A DNA stretch of 64,000 bases from Symbiodinium kawagutii (GCA_009767595.1 VSDK01018566.1:8465-72464), one strand, 5' to 3'. Shown: positions 1 to 10,445, numbered from the stretch's first letter. A program made the numbers and translations. Notes: generated from the sequence alone by a model not told the origin.

Positions 1-998
1 GATGATGATGGATGATGATGGATGTTGATTGATGTTGATGGATGTTGACGGATGATGATGGATGTTGATGGATGATGATGGATGATGATGGATGATGATA
101 GGATGTTGATGGATGTTCATGGATGTTGATGGATGATGATGGATGATGATGGATGTTGATGGATGTTGATGGATGTTGATGGATGTTGATGGATGATGAT
201 AGGATGATGATGGATGATGATGGATGTTGATGGATGATGATGGATGTTGATGGATGTTGATGGATGATGGATGTTGATAGATGATGATGGATGTTGATGG
301 ACGATGATGGATGTTGATGGATGTTGATGGATGTCGATGGATGATGATGGATGTTGATGAATGTTGATGGATGATGGATGATAATGGATGTTGATGGATG
401 ATGATGGATGTTGATGGATGTTGATGGATGTTGATGGATGATGATGGATGTTGATGTTGATGGATGGATGTTGATGAATGATGGATGATGATGGATGTTG
501 ATGGATGGTGATGGATGTTGATGGATGATGATGGATGATGGATGATGATGGATGTTGATGGATGTTGATGGATGATGATGGATGTTGATGGATGTTGATG
601 GATGATGATGGATGTTGATGGATGATGATGGTTGACGGATGTTGATGGATGTTGATGGATGATGATGGATGTTGATGGATGATGATGAATGTTGATGGAT
701 GATGATGGATGTTGATGGATGTTGATGGATGTCGATGGATGATGATGGATGATGATGGATGTTGATGGATGTTGATGGATGTTGATGGATGATGATGAAT
801 GATGATGGATGTTGATGGATGTTGATGGATGTTGACGGATGATGATGGATGATGATGGATGTTGATGGATGTTGATGGATGTTGATGGATGATGATAGGA
901 TGTTGATGGATGATGATGGATGTTGATGGATGTTGATGGATGTTGATGGATGATGATGGATGTTGATGGATGTTGATGGATGTTGTTGGATGTTGTTG
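1..998. repeat. Decamer satellite, GATGWTGATG
   Basis: About 100 tandem copies of a 10-bp unit alternating GATGATGATG and GATGTTGATG, with rare indels and single-base variants. The array is cut by the left edge of the window and decays into unique sequence near 998. The minus-strand unit contains no stop in any frame, so it gives a long His/Ser/Ile-rich open frame that is almost certainly not a gene. Confidence 0.95.
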
Positions 999-1189
999 AC
1001 GAAAAAACAGGCAACCTTCTGTTTCTTTTTTTCCTGAAAGTGCACCGGACACCACAACTCAAACACACTTGGAATGCCAAGCTGTGAGCGACTCTGCTTC
1101 AGGCCATTGATTCCCAAGAAGATTCTATTGCTCTTTAATCTCTAAAAGGAGCGATTACTCTGCCTTGCCTGTGCTGATGTTGGTTCATA

Positions 1190-1291
1190 TGGCAGTGGTG
1201 GTTTCCCTACTATTGTTGGTTATTATCCCCATTATTGGTTGGTTAATATCCCCTATTAGTTGGTTGGTTAACTGCTTGACCCAGCTCGCCA
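1190..1291 (+). mobile_element. Family C element, shortened
   Basis: Left end TGGCAGTGG followed directly by the inner TTGGTTATTATCCCC block; right end GCTTGACCCAGCTCGCCA. The GTCAAAACCC segment of complete C copies is missing. Confidence 0.6.
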
Positions 1292-1539
1292 TATGTCCAC
1301 CATCTAACTGGGCCCAGCCAGCTCACCTGCTTCAACTTGCGAAAACAATCACATGGTCTTCACACTGCCGGCTTCGACACAGGAAGCAGCCCATGTACAC
1401 AGCAGGTAGCGGCTGTAGATCCCAAGGGCACCCACACTTGCTTATTCTTAGAGGGTATGAGGTAAACATTGGTAAACCTATCTACTCACATCGAATCCTA
1501 AAACACTAAACTTCCTGAAAAATATGGTAAACATTGGTG

Positions 1540-1745
1540 AACCCATCTAACACAAAAACATAAACCAAAATCCGTACTAAATCTATGTTCATCGCTGTAG
1601 GCCACCCAACACTGTAAGCCCAATAGATCCCAATAGGCTCCGCACTGACGCATGGCTTGTCGAACGCTCAGTGGATCGACCGAAAAAACTCTGTAAGAGC
1701 GCTGCAGTGACCTGCGAGACATGGAGCACCTGGTGGTGCTCCACA
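1540..1745 (-). CDS. Exon-like patch, unknown protein
   Basis: An open, mixed-composition minus-strand stretch (residues such as SRRSLQRSYRVFSVDPLSV and QAMRQCGAYWDLLGLQCWV) within a longer open frame at 1498-1947. It is more GC-rich than its flanks. No family is recognised and no splice sites are clear. A partly repeated 25-bp motif (GGTAAACATTGGT) lies at about 1461 and 1525, just downstream on the minus strand. Confidence 0.2.
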
Positions 1746-1949
1746 TTTTGACCAGCAAAATCATCACATTACCAGGGTAAAGATTTTGAAGATAATGATC
1801 AAACAATTGCTTAATGGTATAGCTTACTGGTATAATATTAAGCAATACCATGATCATAATCATCCATAGCTGGTATAGCTTAATGGTAGAAAAAGATCGA
1901 AACATGCTATTCATGTGAAGAAAAACTATTTTATTTACGTGAATCATGG

Positions 1950-2815
1950 TGATGTTTGATTGTAATAATAGCCATCAATAATGACCATACAGAATACTTG
2001 GTAATGTTTGATAATGACCAGAAATAGCTGGTGTCAATGTTGGTTATTATAAATGGCTATTGTCTACAAGGATTGACCACCAAAATGATAACATTGATAA
2101 AAGCCATTAAGAATAGCCAACCATGGTGATCAGAAACAATCCTGGTGGATAATATGGTGGTTTCTCATAAGATTATATCGGTACCTCGTTACATGTTGCC
2201 TACAACAACTGGTGCTTTTTGCACATGGGTGCCCTCACCAAAAGCGCCATCATTGAGAAATCACCAACTGGACAAGCCCTCAACTGATCAGTGTGTGTTC
2301 ACATGGCGCAAGACTTAGTTGTACTCCTCCCAAACCATCGAGCGTCAAGCCAACAACAAAGCGCTTGTTACACGGGAGGAGCACCCCTTGGTGGGTTTCA
2401 TGTGAACACAGTGAATGGTTAATTGCAAATGTAGTGGGAGCAGCAATGGATACTCTCTTCTTGTTCGGCTGCTGTTGAAGCACCAACAAATTAACATCAG
2501 CAACAAACCAATCAATCAACAGCAATGCAACCCATTATACCTTGTATATCCCCAATATTGCTGCTATCTAATGATCGTCAGCCACGATTATAATCATGAC
2601 TACACTGACCAGCAACCCATTCTCAACCTGAACCACCCTGAACGGTAGCCTCAGCTAACCTCAACCTTAGCTAACCTCAACACACCAACCTCAACCAACC
2701 AACCTTAGCCAATCTCAACCCACCTGAACGAACTAACCTCAACAACCATCACCCTTAACCAACCACCCTTAATGAAGGCCCCCCTTAACCCACCCACCCT
2801 TAACGAACGCCGAAC
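1950..2815. other. Non-coding block, AT-rich then AACC-rich
   Basis: 1950-2170 is AT-rich and rich in ATGGT/ACCAT words. 2640-2815 is low-complexity DNA made of CTAACCTCAACC-like words. Short open frames at 2280-2648 occur on both strands and show no convincing protein character. Confidence 0.5.
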
Positions 2816-2817
2816 GC

Positions 2818-2905
2818 CGACGAGGGGAGCCACACCTTGAGCACCACGTCCAGCTGCTGCGGGCTGACTTCCTTTCCATCGGCCTCCTGAGCACGGGATG
2901 ACTTT
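2818..2905 (-). CDS. Exon-like patch, unknown protein
   Basis: A GC-rich island between low-complexity blocks. One minus-strand frame reads RAQEADGKEVSPQQLDVVLK and on to VWLPSSA, which looks protein-like, and the other frames are poorer. It is too short to assign, and may be one exon of a gene whose other exons are not recognisable. Confidence 0.3.
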
Positions 2906-3540
2906 TTTTCAAGGAACAGGACATGGTTTGTATTTTTCAAAAAAGTAATCCAAAACCATTTTAATTGAAATGGCTAATAATGGTTTATAGTGATTAATAA
3001 TGTTTTATAGTGATTATGAACTATAAACTATAATTATAGTGATTAATAATGGTTAATATAAGTTTATAGTTTCATAATGTTTTATAACCATAATGGTGTT
3101 CCTTGAAAATGGTCTAGAAATCCCAGCTGTAGGTTTATAGTTTCACAATGGTGTTCCTTGAAAAAGAAGGGTTTATCTGGTTCATATAATGGTTTTATAA
3201 TGGAACACCATGGTTCATATTGGTTTATAATGATTAATACATTATTAATAATGTTTTATAGTGATTATAATTGTTTTTAATAAATGGTCCAATCATTTTA
3301 TACAATTTTTTTTTGCCTTCAAGGTGTTATAATGGTTCATAATGGTGAATAATATGGTAAATATGGTTTTGTAATGGTTCATAATGGTTTATAACAGTTT
3401 GAATGGAACTCCATGGGGTTCAAGGTTTTATAGTGGTTTATAATTTGGTCAATAGTGGTCTAATATATTCTAATATTGTTTATGAATATGGTTTTTAATG
3501 GTTAAACGTCATGAATAGAAAGGAAAACAGGAAATAAAAA
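2906..3540. repeat. AT-rich TGGTTTATAATGG low-complexity DNA
   Basis: A degenerate tandem-like run of TGGTTTATAATGG/TAGTGATTAATAATG words. No open frame of interest on either strand. Confidence 0.7.
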
Positions 3541-3645
3541 CATGGTGTTGTCTCAAAAGGAACCCCAAGAATGGGTTGTTGATTACCACGGTTGAGATTG
3601 GATGATTTGGGGGGTCCCTATTTTAAGGAACAATCACGTGGATGT
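3541..3645 (-). mobile_element. Family A element, decayed
   Basis: Keeps TGGTGTTGTCTCAAAAGG at the left and GGATGATTTGGGGGGTCCC then CTATTTTAAGGAAC at the right, so both inverted ends are still recognisable. Confidence 0.55.
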
Positions 3646-4328
3646 GGATAAGAACTTCCTGCAAATGGATGCAAACCGCAGGCTTTTTTGAATGGAGGCT
3701 TGAAGACTAAGAAGCTTGAATGTTTCAGGACCATTAGTCTGTTTTTTCTAAATGGAGTAACAACAAGAAGGAGTTTCTTCAATTTTCGACTTTTTTGATG
3801 CTGGTATGTATGAAAGGACGATTTTTTTCAAGGACTTGCTTTTGAAAAGGATGTTTCCAAAAACATCCAAAGACCAACTTTGAAACACTACAAGGATACC
3901 ATTATGAAAAATACCAAAAGAGTAGATCACAGTTGGAGAAGTACATTGAATGTAGATTTTTTGGGACTAAATTTGTAGATTTTGTGGGTTACAGATTCAC
4001 CAGCATATACAGTAAGGTTGTACACAAATCCGTGCGATCCAACCATCCCTTTGCCCACACACCCAGGATCTCGCCTCGCAGGTACTAACGTGGTGAAAAA
4101 CGTGGTTCCCATCAACATTCAACTTGTTAAATTCATTAGCGCAGACCACTGGTGCGCATCCCATCAGCATCCCGGGATCAACGGGTCCTGAAGTTCATGC
4201 TGGACGGGGGTGGAATCGTCGAGAGCCTCAGTCAACGACGGCCTTGAAACAGGACCTTAACCTTCCAACAGGGATCTCTTCACCTTTTCACTTTGATTTT
4301 TTCTTTCCCAGAATTTACCCAAGGAGTG

Positions 4329-5576
4329 CTAAACGTCCTTTCGCAAGTCTCGGCCAATCCTGGCCCCGTCCAACCCGACCACATCCGCAACTGAGATGCA
4401 CGAGCTAAATACCTTGCTTTTTTCTTCCTTCAATACCCAGTGTTGATCATTGAAGGGTAGCCCCCACACGCGGACATGAGTCTCAGAAAGATACGCCTCG
4501 AAAAAATCGCAATACCGATGAACGCCAAAAAAAGCAGCGTCACGTTGGCAAGTTCCTTCCGCGTCGCAGAATTGCTCTGCCTCCTCCTTGTTCAGTATGA
4601 GGTGCACCGCAACAAACAGCACGCGGATCTTCCCCAGCAAACCAGCGGCGGCCAACTGCGGAATCACCTCGAACTCACAGCCCTCGCAGTTCATGTACAG
4701 CAGCCCGAGGCTTTCCATGCCCAGCTTCTTCCAGACCTCATCGGAGGCGTTCACGCGGATCAGGGCCGCTTGGTCCCGGACCCGGCCAACAGCAGGGTCG
4801 CTGACGGAATCCACGAAGAGCCGGTTCCCCGAGAACTCCATGGGATGGAAGAGGCTGGTCCCTCTGGCGGCCATGAACACCCGGCCCTCCTCCCTCGCGA
4901 GACCCAGCCCAAAATTGTGGAACTCTAAATGTACATTTTTGTCAAAGTCCCTCCATTGCAACTGCAACTCTTGGTAGAAGGCCTGGATCGGCTCGAAGAA
5001 GTGTATTCGCGCCGGCTTGGCATCCAAGATGTGCTGTACCTCGCTGGGGCCGGAAGAGTGGGCGCCAACGACCCAGAGGTCCCATGGGCCCGCTGGCAAA
5101 GACATGCGCAACGGGAGCTCGTGCCGCTCGAGCTCGTGCCGCTCGAGCTCGTGCCGCTCTTGTTTGGAGCTGCCGCTCATCATCCGCTCTGCAATCTCGG
5201 GATCCATGTAGTGAAGGACTTGGTCCGGCAGCGCAAGCGTGGCCCACCGCTGGCAGCTTCCCTGCACAACCCAATCCCCCAGGTTCAGTGAGCGAATCAG
5301 GAGGAGCACAAATCGCGAGCGCCACTGAATGTCGACGTCGATATCGAGGTTCCATACTGCTGTCCAACAGCGCTGCAGTAGACGCCCCACGTCTGGGCTC
5401 AGCGTAATCAGCTGCAAACTGCGATCTTGCAACAGGAAACTGCGGAGACGCTCTAGCTCTTCTTTAGCCGGCAAGGCTTCATCCTGCTGGGACTGAGGCT
5501 CCTGGGAGGACTCCTGCAGCTCCTGGCTGATGACCAGGGTAAGGACAGCCAGGCTGAAGATCCACACTCGGAACAT
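4329..5576 (-). CDS. Secreted FkbM-like methyltransferase
   Basis: One uninterrupted 415-residue frame. Residues 1-17 (MFRVWIFSLAVLTLVIS) are a clear signal peptide, followed by a Glu/Gln-rich linker. The C-terminal half resembles FkbM-type SAM-dependent methyltransferases: DLWVVGAHSS at 166-175 sits where the SAM-binding glycine loop lies, RIHFFEPIQAFYQEL at about 190-204 matches the acidic 'fEP' strand, and LLYMNCEGCEFEVI at about 292-305 matches the 'D-EG-E-EVL' motif with Asn in place of the usual Asp. RHELE is repeated at 141-154, encoded by three 15-bp copies at 5115-5159. FkbM enzymes usually O-methylate sugars; the substrate here is unknown. The last ~28 residues may be read-through of an intron starting GTATTT after EEKSK. 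No neighbour shares its strand closely. Confidence 0.6.
   Translation of the reverse strand: MFRVWIFSLAVLTLVISQELQESSQEPQSQQDEALPAKEELERLRSFLLQDRSLQLITLSPDVGRLLQRCWTAVWNLDIDVDIQWRSRFVLLLIRSLNLGDWVVQGSCQRWATLALPDQVLHYMDPEIAERMMSGSSKQERHELERHELERHELPLRMSLPAGPWDLWVVGAHSSGPSEVQHILDAKPARIHFFEPIQAFYQELQLQWRDFDKNVHLEFHNFGLGLAREEGRVFMAARGTSLFHPMEFSGNRLFVDSVSDPAVGRVRDQAALIRVNASDEVWKKLGMESLGLLYMNCEGCEFEVIPQLAAAGLLGKIRVLFVAVHLILNKEEAEQFCDAEGTCQRDAAFFGVHRYCDFFEAYLSETHVRVWGLPFNDQHWVLKEEKSKVFSSCISVADVVGLDGARIGRDLRKDV
5115..5159. repeat. Three 15-bp tandem units inside the FkbM-like gene
   Basis: GAGCTCGTGCCGCTC occurs three times head to tail. The unit is a multiple of three, so it adds RHELE repeats to the protein without breaking the frame. 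Confidence 0.9.
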
Positions 5577-5599
5577 GGCGCAGAAACTGTGGAAAGTTC

Positions 5600-5920
5600 A
5601 ACTTGAGACACATGGATTGACGTGACAAAGCACTAAGTACCGTGAATCATCAAACAAAGCTGGATATCCTCGGCGAAAACCTTTTCTGGGCAAACAAATG
5701 CGGACCCGATACCCAATGATTGGAGAAATTGGCTGACTATTGGCAATATCGTCCTATCTGGTGTTTTAAATGGGATGACCACTATGATTTTTTAATTGCT
5801 ACTACCTGGACCTGGTCTCGTCTGGTCCCAAATATTGGATTTGTTCAATGTCTAATTAGCTGGACCTGCCAGCTGGTCCTCTTCTATTCACATCCAGAAA
5901 TGAACTATAACGTGAATGAC
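5600..5920. other. Non-coding spacer upstream of the FkbM-like gene
   Basis: It should contain the promoter and 5' leader of the minus-strand gene, but no promoter motif is identifiable. A 71-residue plus-strand frame at 5720-5935 has no protein character. Confidence 0.3.
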
Positions 5921-6013
5921 CTAGCATTCGGTTAGAACCCCCCTGGTAGTTCAGTTCCTTAGCTTCCCCTTTAGAGGCCCTTTAAAGGGCTATATGGTTT
6001 CCCTGGATCCCTA
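5921..6013. repeat. Family F dispersed repeat, copy 1
   Basis: Starts CTAGCATTCGGTTAGAACCC and ends after a CCCTTTAAAGGG palindrome and GGTTTCCCTGG. Copies with the same order of motifs lie at 18881-18967 and 22866-22950. Confidence 0.5.
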
Positions 6014-6215
6014 GCTCCAATCCAACAGCCAGCAACTGTTGGGACGTCAACTACTACCGATTTTGCGGTGTGTTGATATTGGCCTATACAGCCTATACAC
6101 CCCTTTATGTTGATACAAAAATGCATCCATAGCTCTTGTTGATACCATGGCTACTTCAAGTGTATATGAACCACGTTATTTCTTGAAGTAGTGGTATCCA
6201 AATATCATGATTGTA

Positions 6216-6316
6216 TGGCTGTTTCTCGAACTAGGGGTACCCAAAAATCTTACATCATGAGTCAATTTTCAGTAATCAACCATCCATGTGAGGAGTCCCC
6301 CAATCTGAGAACCACC
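6216..6316. mobile_element. Family A element, diverged
   Basis: Left end TGGCTGTTTCTCGAACTAGG with GGTACCC; right end GGAGTCCCCCAATCTGAGAA then CCACCA. About 100 bp, with decayed inverted ends. Confidence 0.55.
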
Positions 6317-6529
6317 AAATACGATGTTTGTCCTTTTTTTCCAACAATACACTGGTGTATTTCACCTGTTGATATTCATACCCATAATTTAGTGGCATTA
6401 TGTTACCACCACTATATGATACCACTACAACTGCATACCACAACATTCTGTTCACCACATACTATACCAATTGATTTTGACCCATGCCATGTACCACCAA
6501 TGATTGGAATATGATTGGATATGAACCAC

Positions 6530-6700
6530 TCTTCAAACCCCTATGAACCACCACTAAGCCACTATTACCCATGACTGAACCACTAGTGAACCACCACTAA
6601 ACCATCCTAAACCATCCTAAACCATCCTAAACCATCCTAAACCATCTTAAACCAGCACTAAACCACCACTAAACCATCCTAAACCACCACTAAACCATCC
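6530..6700. repeat. Decamer tandem repeat AAACCATCCT
   Basis: Imperfect run of AAACCATCCTAAACCATCCT units grading into AAACCACCACT variants, most regular at 6596-6645. Confidence 0.8.
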
Positions 6701-6721
6701 TACCACATACTTTGCTCCCAC

Positions 6722-6892
6722 ACCAATGATGGGTCCCGGTCCCCCCGTCCCGGCGGTGACGCGACAACCTTCAACGGACGCGACCCAGGGACGCGTCGCC
6801 AAATCTGGCCCAGGTCGCGACCGAAGGAAGGGTATTCCTCGCCGGGCGAGCCGCCATGGACGACTCGGGAGCCAGCCCCAGAAAGGACGGGT
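6722..6892. other. GC-rich exon-like island
   Basis: Strong GC shift against AT-rich flanks. Both strands have open frames; one minus-strand frame reads PGEEYPSFGRDLGQIWRRV. It could be an exon, but the strand is not settled and there are no clear splice sites. Confidence 0.2.
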
Positions 6893-6894
6893 CA

Positions 6895-7290
6895 AAATTA
6901 ATCAACCTAGCTGGTTAATAATGGCTGATAATAGGTTAATAGGGGATAATAACAATGGTGAATATTAATCAACGACAATGGTGAAACCTAGCTGGTTAAT
7001 GCTTAATAATAGGGGAGAATAAGCAACAATACTAGGGGATATACCAATAGCTAGGCGATAATGGTTAATAGGGGATAATAACAATGGTGAAGCCTAGCTG
7101 GTTAACTAATAGTTATATCTATAGTGGTTAACTAATGGTTCTTTGGTTAGTAGTGGCTCATGATGGTTGATAATAGGGCTATGGGTCAATATTAATCAAC
7201 GACAATGGTGAAGCCTAGCTGGTTAAGCTGGTTAATAATAGGGGACAAGTTCAGCAACAATACTAGGGGATATACCAGCTACCAGCTATA
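6895..7290. repeat. AT-rich TAGCTGGTTAATAATGG words
   Basis: GGTTAATAGGGGATAATAACAATGG-type words repeat irregularly, with GAAGCCTAGCTGGTTAA seen several times. These resemble the interior of family C and may be decayed copies. No genes seen. Confidence 0.5.
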
Positions 7291-7413
7291 TGGCTGTGGG
7301 TCAAGCAGTTAACCAACCAATTTCATGGTGGATAATAACCAACAAAAGAATAGGGAAAACGTGATGGTTAATGATAGGGGAACCAGGAGGACTAAGGGTT
7401 TTGACCCACAGCA
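7291..7413 (-). mobile_element. Family C element, reverse orientation
   Basis: Left end TGGCTGTGGGTCAAGCAGTT; right end AAGGGTTTTGACCCACAGCA. The inverted termini are clear and the element is flanked by TA on the left. Confidence 0.75.
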
Positions 7414-7692
7414 ATGACGGGAAAACCTGCGATGGAACTGGGTTTGAACTACCATAATTGTATCTAAGTATAACTAGTTCCATGACTAGATCCTCTAAAC
7501 TGCTTGAACTGTAGGCTTTACAACGTGGATTAAACCCCCTAAACCCCCTACTATTATGATTGGCGGTTTAAGCCCCAGGGTTTCCAACGTGGATTTTCCC
7601 ATCAACCAGTCGTGATACCGGGAGCACACAAATTGTTTGAAGATGAAATTAAACAGCTTATTGATCACGAATTAAACATACAGCGGTAGGTT

Positions 7693-8045
7693 ATGCAACT
7701 GTTAACCACCATTGCTTGGATTTCTTGCCTGTCAACCGGCTTCTTGTACAGCCTCTGCACCACCGCTGACCATCTTGAGGCAGTGATCAACCAGCTTCAG
7801 CCATGGCTACCATCAGTTCGAAAAGTTTAACTGGTGGGTGGTTTCAACCCCTATGAAAAATGTAAGTCAACCAACCAATGGTTAATAAATACTAGGGAAA
7901 ATAAGAAATGTTTGAAACCACCAGCCAGTTAAGAGTTGAACCCAGAATAACAAAATGTCTACAAAAGAATCGCTCCACGAATACCTTGACAGAACATCAA
8001 TCTTGGCAAAAACCAGCAAACGCAAAACAGTGTGGTGGCTTTTGA
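7693..8045 (+). CDS. Small spliced gene with a B-element intron
   Basis: Exon 1 (7693-7824) starts at an ATG and reads MQLLTTIAWISCLSTGFLYS followed by LCTTADHLEAVINQLQPWL, with a hydrophobic, signal-peptide-like start. A GT at 7825 opens an intron made up almost wholly of the family B element and ending ACCAGCCAG at 7928. Exon 2 (7929-8045) continues in phase 0 for 38 codons (LRVEPRITKCLQKNRSTNT and on) to a TGA. The 82-residue product has no recognised family. The splice model comes from sequence alone and chance openness of so short a frame is possible. Without splicing, exon 1 stops at once at 7828-7830. Confidence 0.4.
7829..7930 (+). mobile_element. Family B element, in predicted intron
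   Basis: AACTGG...CCAGTT termini enclosing GGTGGTTTCAACCCCTATG at the left and GTTTGAAACCACCAGCCAG at the right; interior GTCAACCAACCAATGGTTAA and CTAGGGAAAATAA. Confidence 0.85.
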
Positions 8046-8134
8046 TCTGCTGCTGATATCTATAGTTTTTGAATGAATGAGATAAGTAGCAAAAATCTAT
8101 TTGAATCTATTTAATCTACTTATCTCTCCAGCCA

Positions 8135-8200
8135 TCCGTCCGTCCGTCCGTCCGTCCATCCATCCATCCATGCATCCATCCATCCATCCATCCATCCATC
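8135..8200. repeat. Tetranucleotide repeat TCCG then TCCA
   Basis: Five TCCG units pass into about eleven TCCA units with one TGCA interruption. Confidence 0.95.
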
Positions 8201-8833
8201 AAATGTCAAACATCTTCACAAAATTCGCGGAGGCAAATTTCGGACTGCCGTCCTCTAACTTGAAATCCTGACATGCCACGTCCTTGGAGTACCACTGGCC
8301 ATCACCAAGGGGTCACAACTTTCATGGCAGGGCATGGCGGGGGGGGGATGTACTCGATCTGGTAGCCCCTCATATGGCTGGAAAATCCACGAGTTCAATG
8401 GATGATTTCCCATTTTTTTCCGAACAGAATGGTGGATTGTCTATTGCAATGTTAGTTTACGGAAAAATATTAGAAATCATGCCATGCAACAGGGTGATAT
8501 CAAAGGCTGAGGACCAATTTGTGATGCTGATGGTGAAGGTCAATCATCATTGGTAATGCTTTAGAACTGTTGAACTGGTTAAGAATGGTTGATATTCAAG
8601 TTAATGGTTACAATAAGTTCATAGTTCATGGTTGCAATAATTGCGTGACGATTCATCAATTAAACTGAATTAAAATGGCAATTGGTTACAATTGACTTAC
8701 ATACAAGTATCATGTGATATGTTTCGTGAAACATGGGTGGCTGAGGTGGCTGATGAATCCTAACGACGTTTTCCGGCGACCTGGCCGCTGATGCAACAGT
8801 GTTACTTACTGTTTTGGTTTCATTAAATGGTAT
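8201..8833. other. Spacer with no clear gene
   Basis: A 90-residue plus-strand frame at 8284-8556 holds a few protein-like stretches but also a poly-G run and no family match. 8570-8720 is AT-rich. I see no supported gene. Confidence 0.3.
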
Positions 8834-9085
8834 TGGTTGATGGTTTCAACGCCTTTGAAAATATGGTGGTTTCTCAAAATGGGGGTACCCAAAAAAATGG
8901 CTGGTTTGACTACCAGTGGATGATTTGGGGGCACCCCTATTTTGAGAAACAGCCATATCAGTCAACCAACAAACTATTTGTTGGTGCACACATGCGGACG
9001 CTGCATCACGAACGCTTCAAGATAGCTCGTCCCCGTGATGGTTTGTTAATACTAGGGAAAATAAACAAATTAATCCACAAACCAG
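8834..9085 (+). mobile_element. Family B element split by family A
   Basis: Left part TTGATGGTTTCAACGCCTTT and GAAAATAT; right part starts ATCAGTCAACCAACAAAC and ends ACTAGGGAAAATAAAC, then CCACAAACCAG. The A element at 8865-8954 sits inside it. The B interior is also longer than usual (GC-rich insert at 8985-9035). Confidence 0.6.
8865..8954 (-). mobile_element. Family A element nested in B
   Basis: GGTGGTTTCTCAAAATGGGG ... CCCCTATTTTGAGAAACAGCC with GGATGATTTGGGGG near the right end. Flanking AT/AT fits a TA-type two-base target duplication. Confidence 0.8.
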
Positions 9086-9895
9086 GTATGTCAATAAATG
9101 CTACTACCTCCCAAAACTGGTCCACAAAAAACCGAAACATTTAGATGCTTGGGGGCCCCTTTCTTGAGCAAACCACCATTTCTTGCAGCTGCAGATCGGA
9201 AAATCAGTGACCTTCACCCATCACACTTACCCTCAGGTAAACCAACCTCATTAGGTGGAAAATCCACCATCTTTCAGCATACCAAGCTTAAAGATGGTGA
9301 TTTCGAGCTTCATGGCCATCGTTTTCCAGTCACTGGTTGATAGATGGCTTTGTCAAGAAATGGTGTACCATGGAGTACCCCCTGTAGTTGGTTGATTTCC
9401 TTTTCAATAATGGTTCAAATTGGAATCTAAGGAGGTACGACCACTTGATGCCAAGGGTAGGTGACGAAAGCTAGCATTGCAACTGACTTGACTGAAGAAA
9501 CAAACAACGATAAAGCATGCGTTCATTTTGTTGAAGAAAACCGCAACATGCAACGACCCTGGGGGGAATTGAGCCTGGCGAGGGGGGGCCCAATAATATC
9601 AATAATTGAATTATTTAATTATTTGTGACTTTTGGAGGTCCTGTCCCTGCCAAGTGCTTGCTAAAGCCAGAGGAACTTCAGCTAGCTGACGCTAGCTTTC
9701 GTGATTAACGGACAGACCGTTATGCTAATAGCTTGCAGAAACCATCACCACCGGTGTGACTCTCGCCCTGATTGCGTCAAAACAAAGCAGGCCCAGGACC
9801 ACCATTCCTTCGGGGCGGTTTGGGCTGTTGGGGTTCCACGGCCCCCTGTGAACAGGATATTGTAGAACTGGTGGCAATGGCAATGATCAACCATC
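9086..9895. other. Spacer with A remnant and weak exon-like DNA
   Basis: A family A right end (GGGGCCCCTTTCTTGAGCAA) remains at 9150-9178. A plus-strand frame at 9098-9340 overlaps it. 9765-9850 is GC-richer with an open minus-strand frame (PNSPNRPEGMVVLGLLC). Nothing can be assigned. Confidence 0.25.
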
Positions 9896-10007
9896 TGGCC
9901 AGCTGGGTCAATATTGACCATCAATTGTATGGCTTATAATGACCAACCAAATCATAGGTAAACCAAGCTGGTTAACAATGGGGAACGGGTGAACTGACCC
10001 ACAGCCA
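9896..10007. mobile_element. Family C element, diverged
   Basis: TGGCCAGCTGGGTCAATATT at the left and GAACTGACCCACAGCCA at the right form the inverted termini; the interior is diverged. Confidence 0.5.
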
Positions 10008-10035
10008 TCTATCTTCCAGTTGGTTCCAACAAGGT

Positions 10036-10166
10036 AACATGGATCTGGTTGACAGCTCCAGCACACGAACCAACCAAATCTGGGCCCTGCAAACTGAGCC
10101 CCGGGCCAAATCATCTTCAATGTCCAGCTGCTGCAGCATGAGGCGTCCATCCTGTTCTTGCCTCAT
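10036..10166 (-). CDS. Exon-like patch, unknown protein
   Basis: The minus-strand frame reads MRQEQDGRLMLQQLDIEDDL, then ARGSVCRAQIWLVRVLELST. The amphipathic, charged composition is typical of coding DNA and the patch lies directly beside a C element. Family unknown; it may be an internal exon. Confidence 0.3.
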
Positions 10167-10445
10167 GACTGAGATGTCTCAACCGTGGGCAAGTCCAGGA
10201 ACCCAGGCATCCCTAAACCAATAGGTGAACCATGGCAAGCCCACCAGCTATAGCTGTGCATCGTCGATGGACAATCCCAAGTAACACCACCGCTTGCGTG
10301 ATTGTTCTACGAAATCCCCGCGGTTCATGAACATCAAGATTAAATACTCAGCGAATCGTGAAAATCATCTGGCGAGTGGTTTCAACCCCAAATACTTCAC
10401 CAACATCCAAAATAGGAGCCAGGGGTATCAACCATCCCAATGATA

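Noticed and set aside
117-1055. 312-residue His/Ser/Ile-rich open frame on the minus strand
   Set aside because: It is the complement of the decamer satellite, which cannot contain a stop on that strand, so openness carries no information.
4476-5407. Plus-strand open frames opposite the FkbM-like gene
   Set aside because: Shadows of the minus-strand gene: GC-rich third positions keep the other strand open, but none shows domain motifs.
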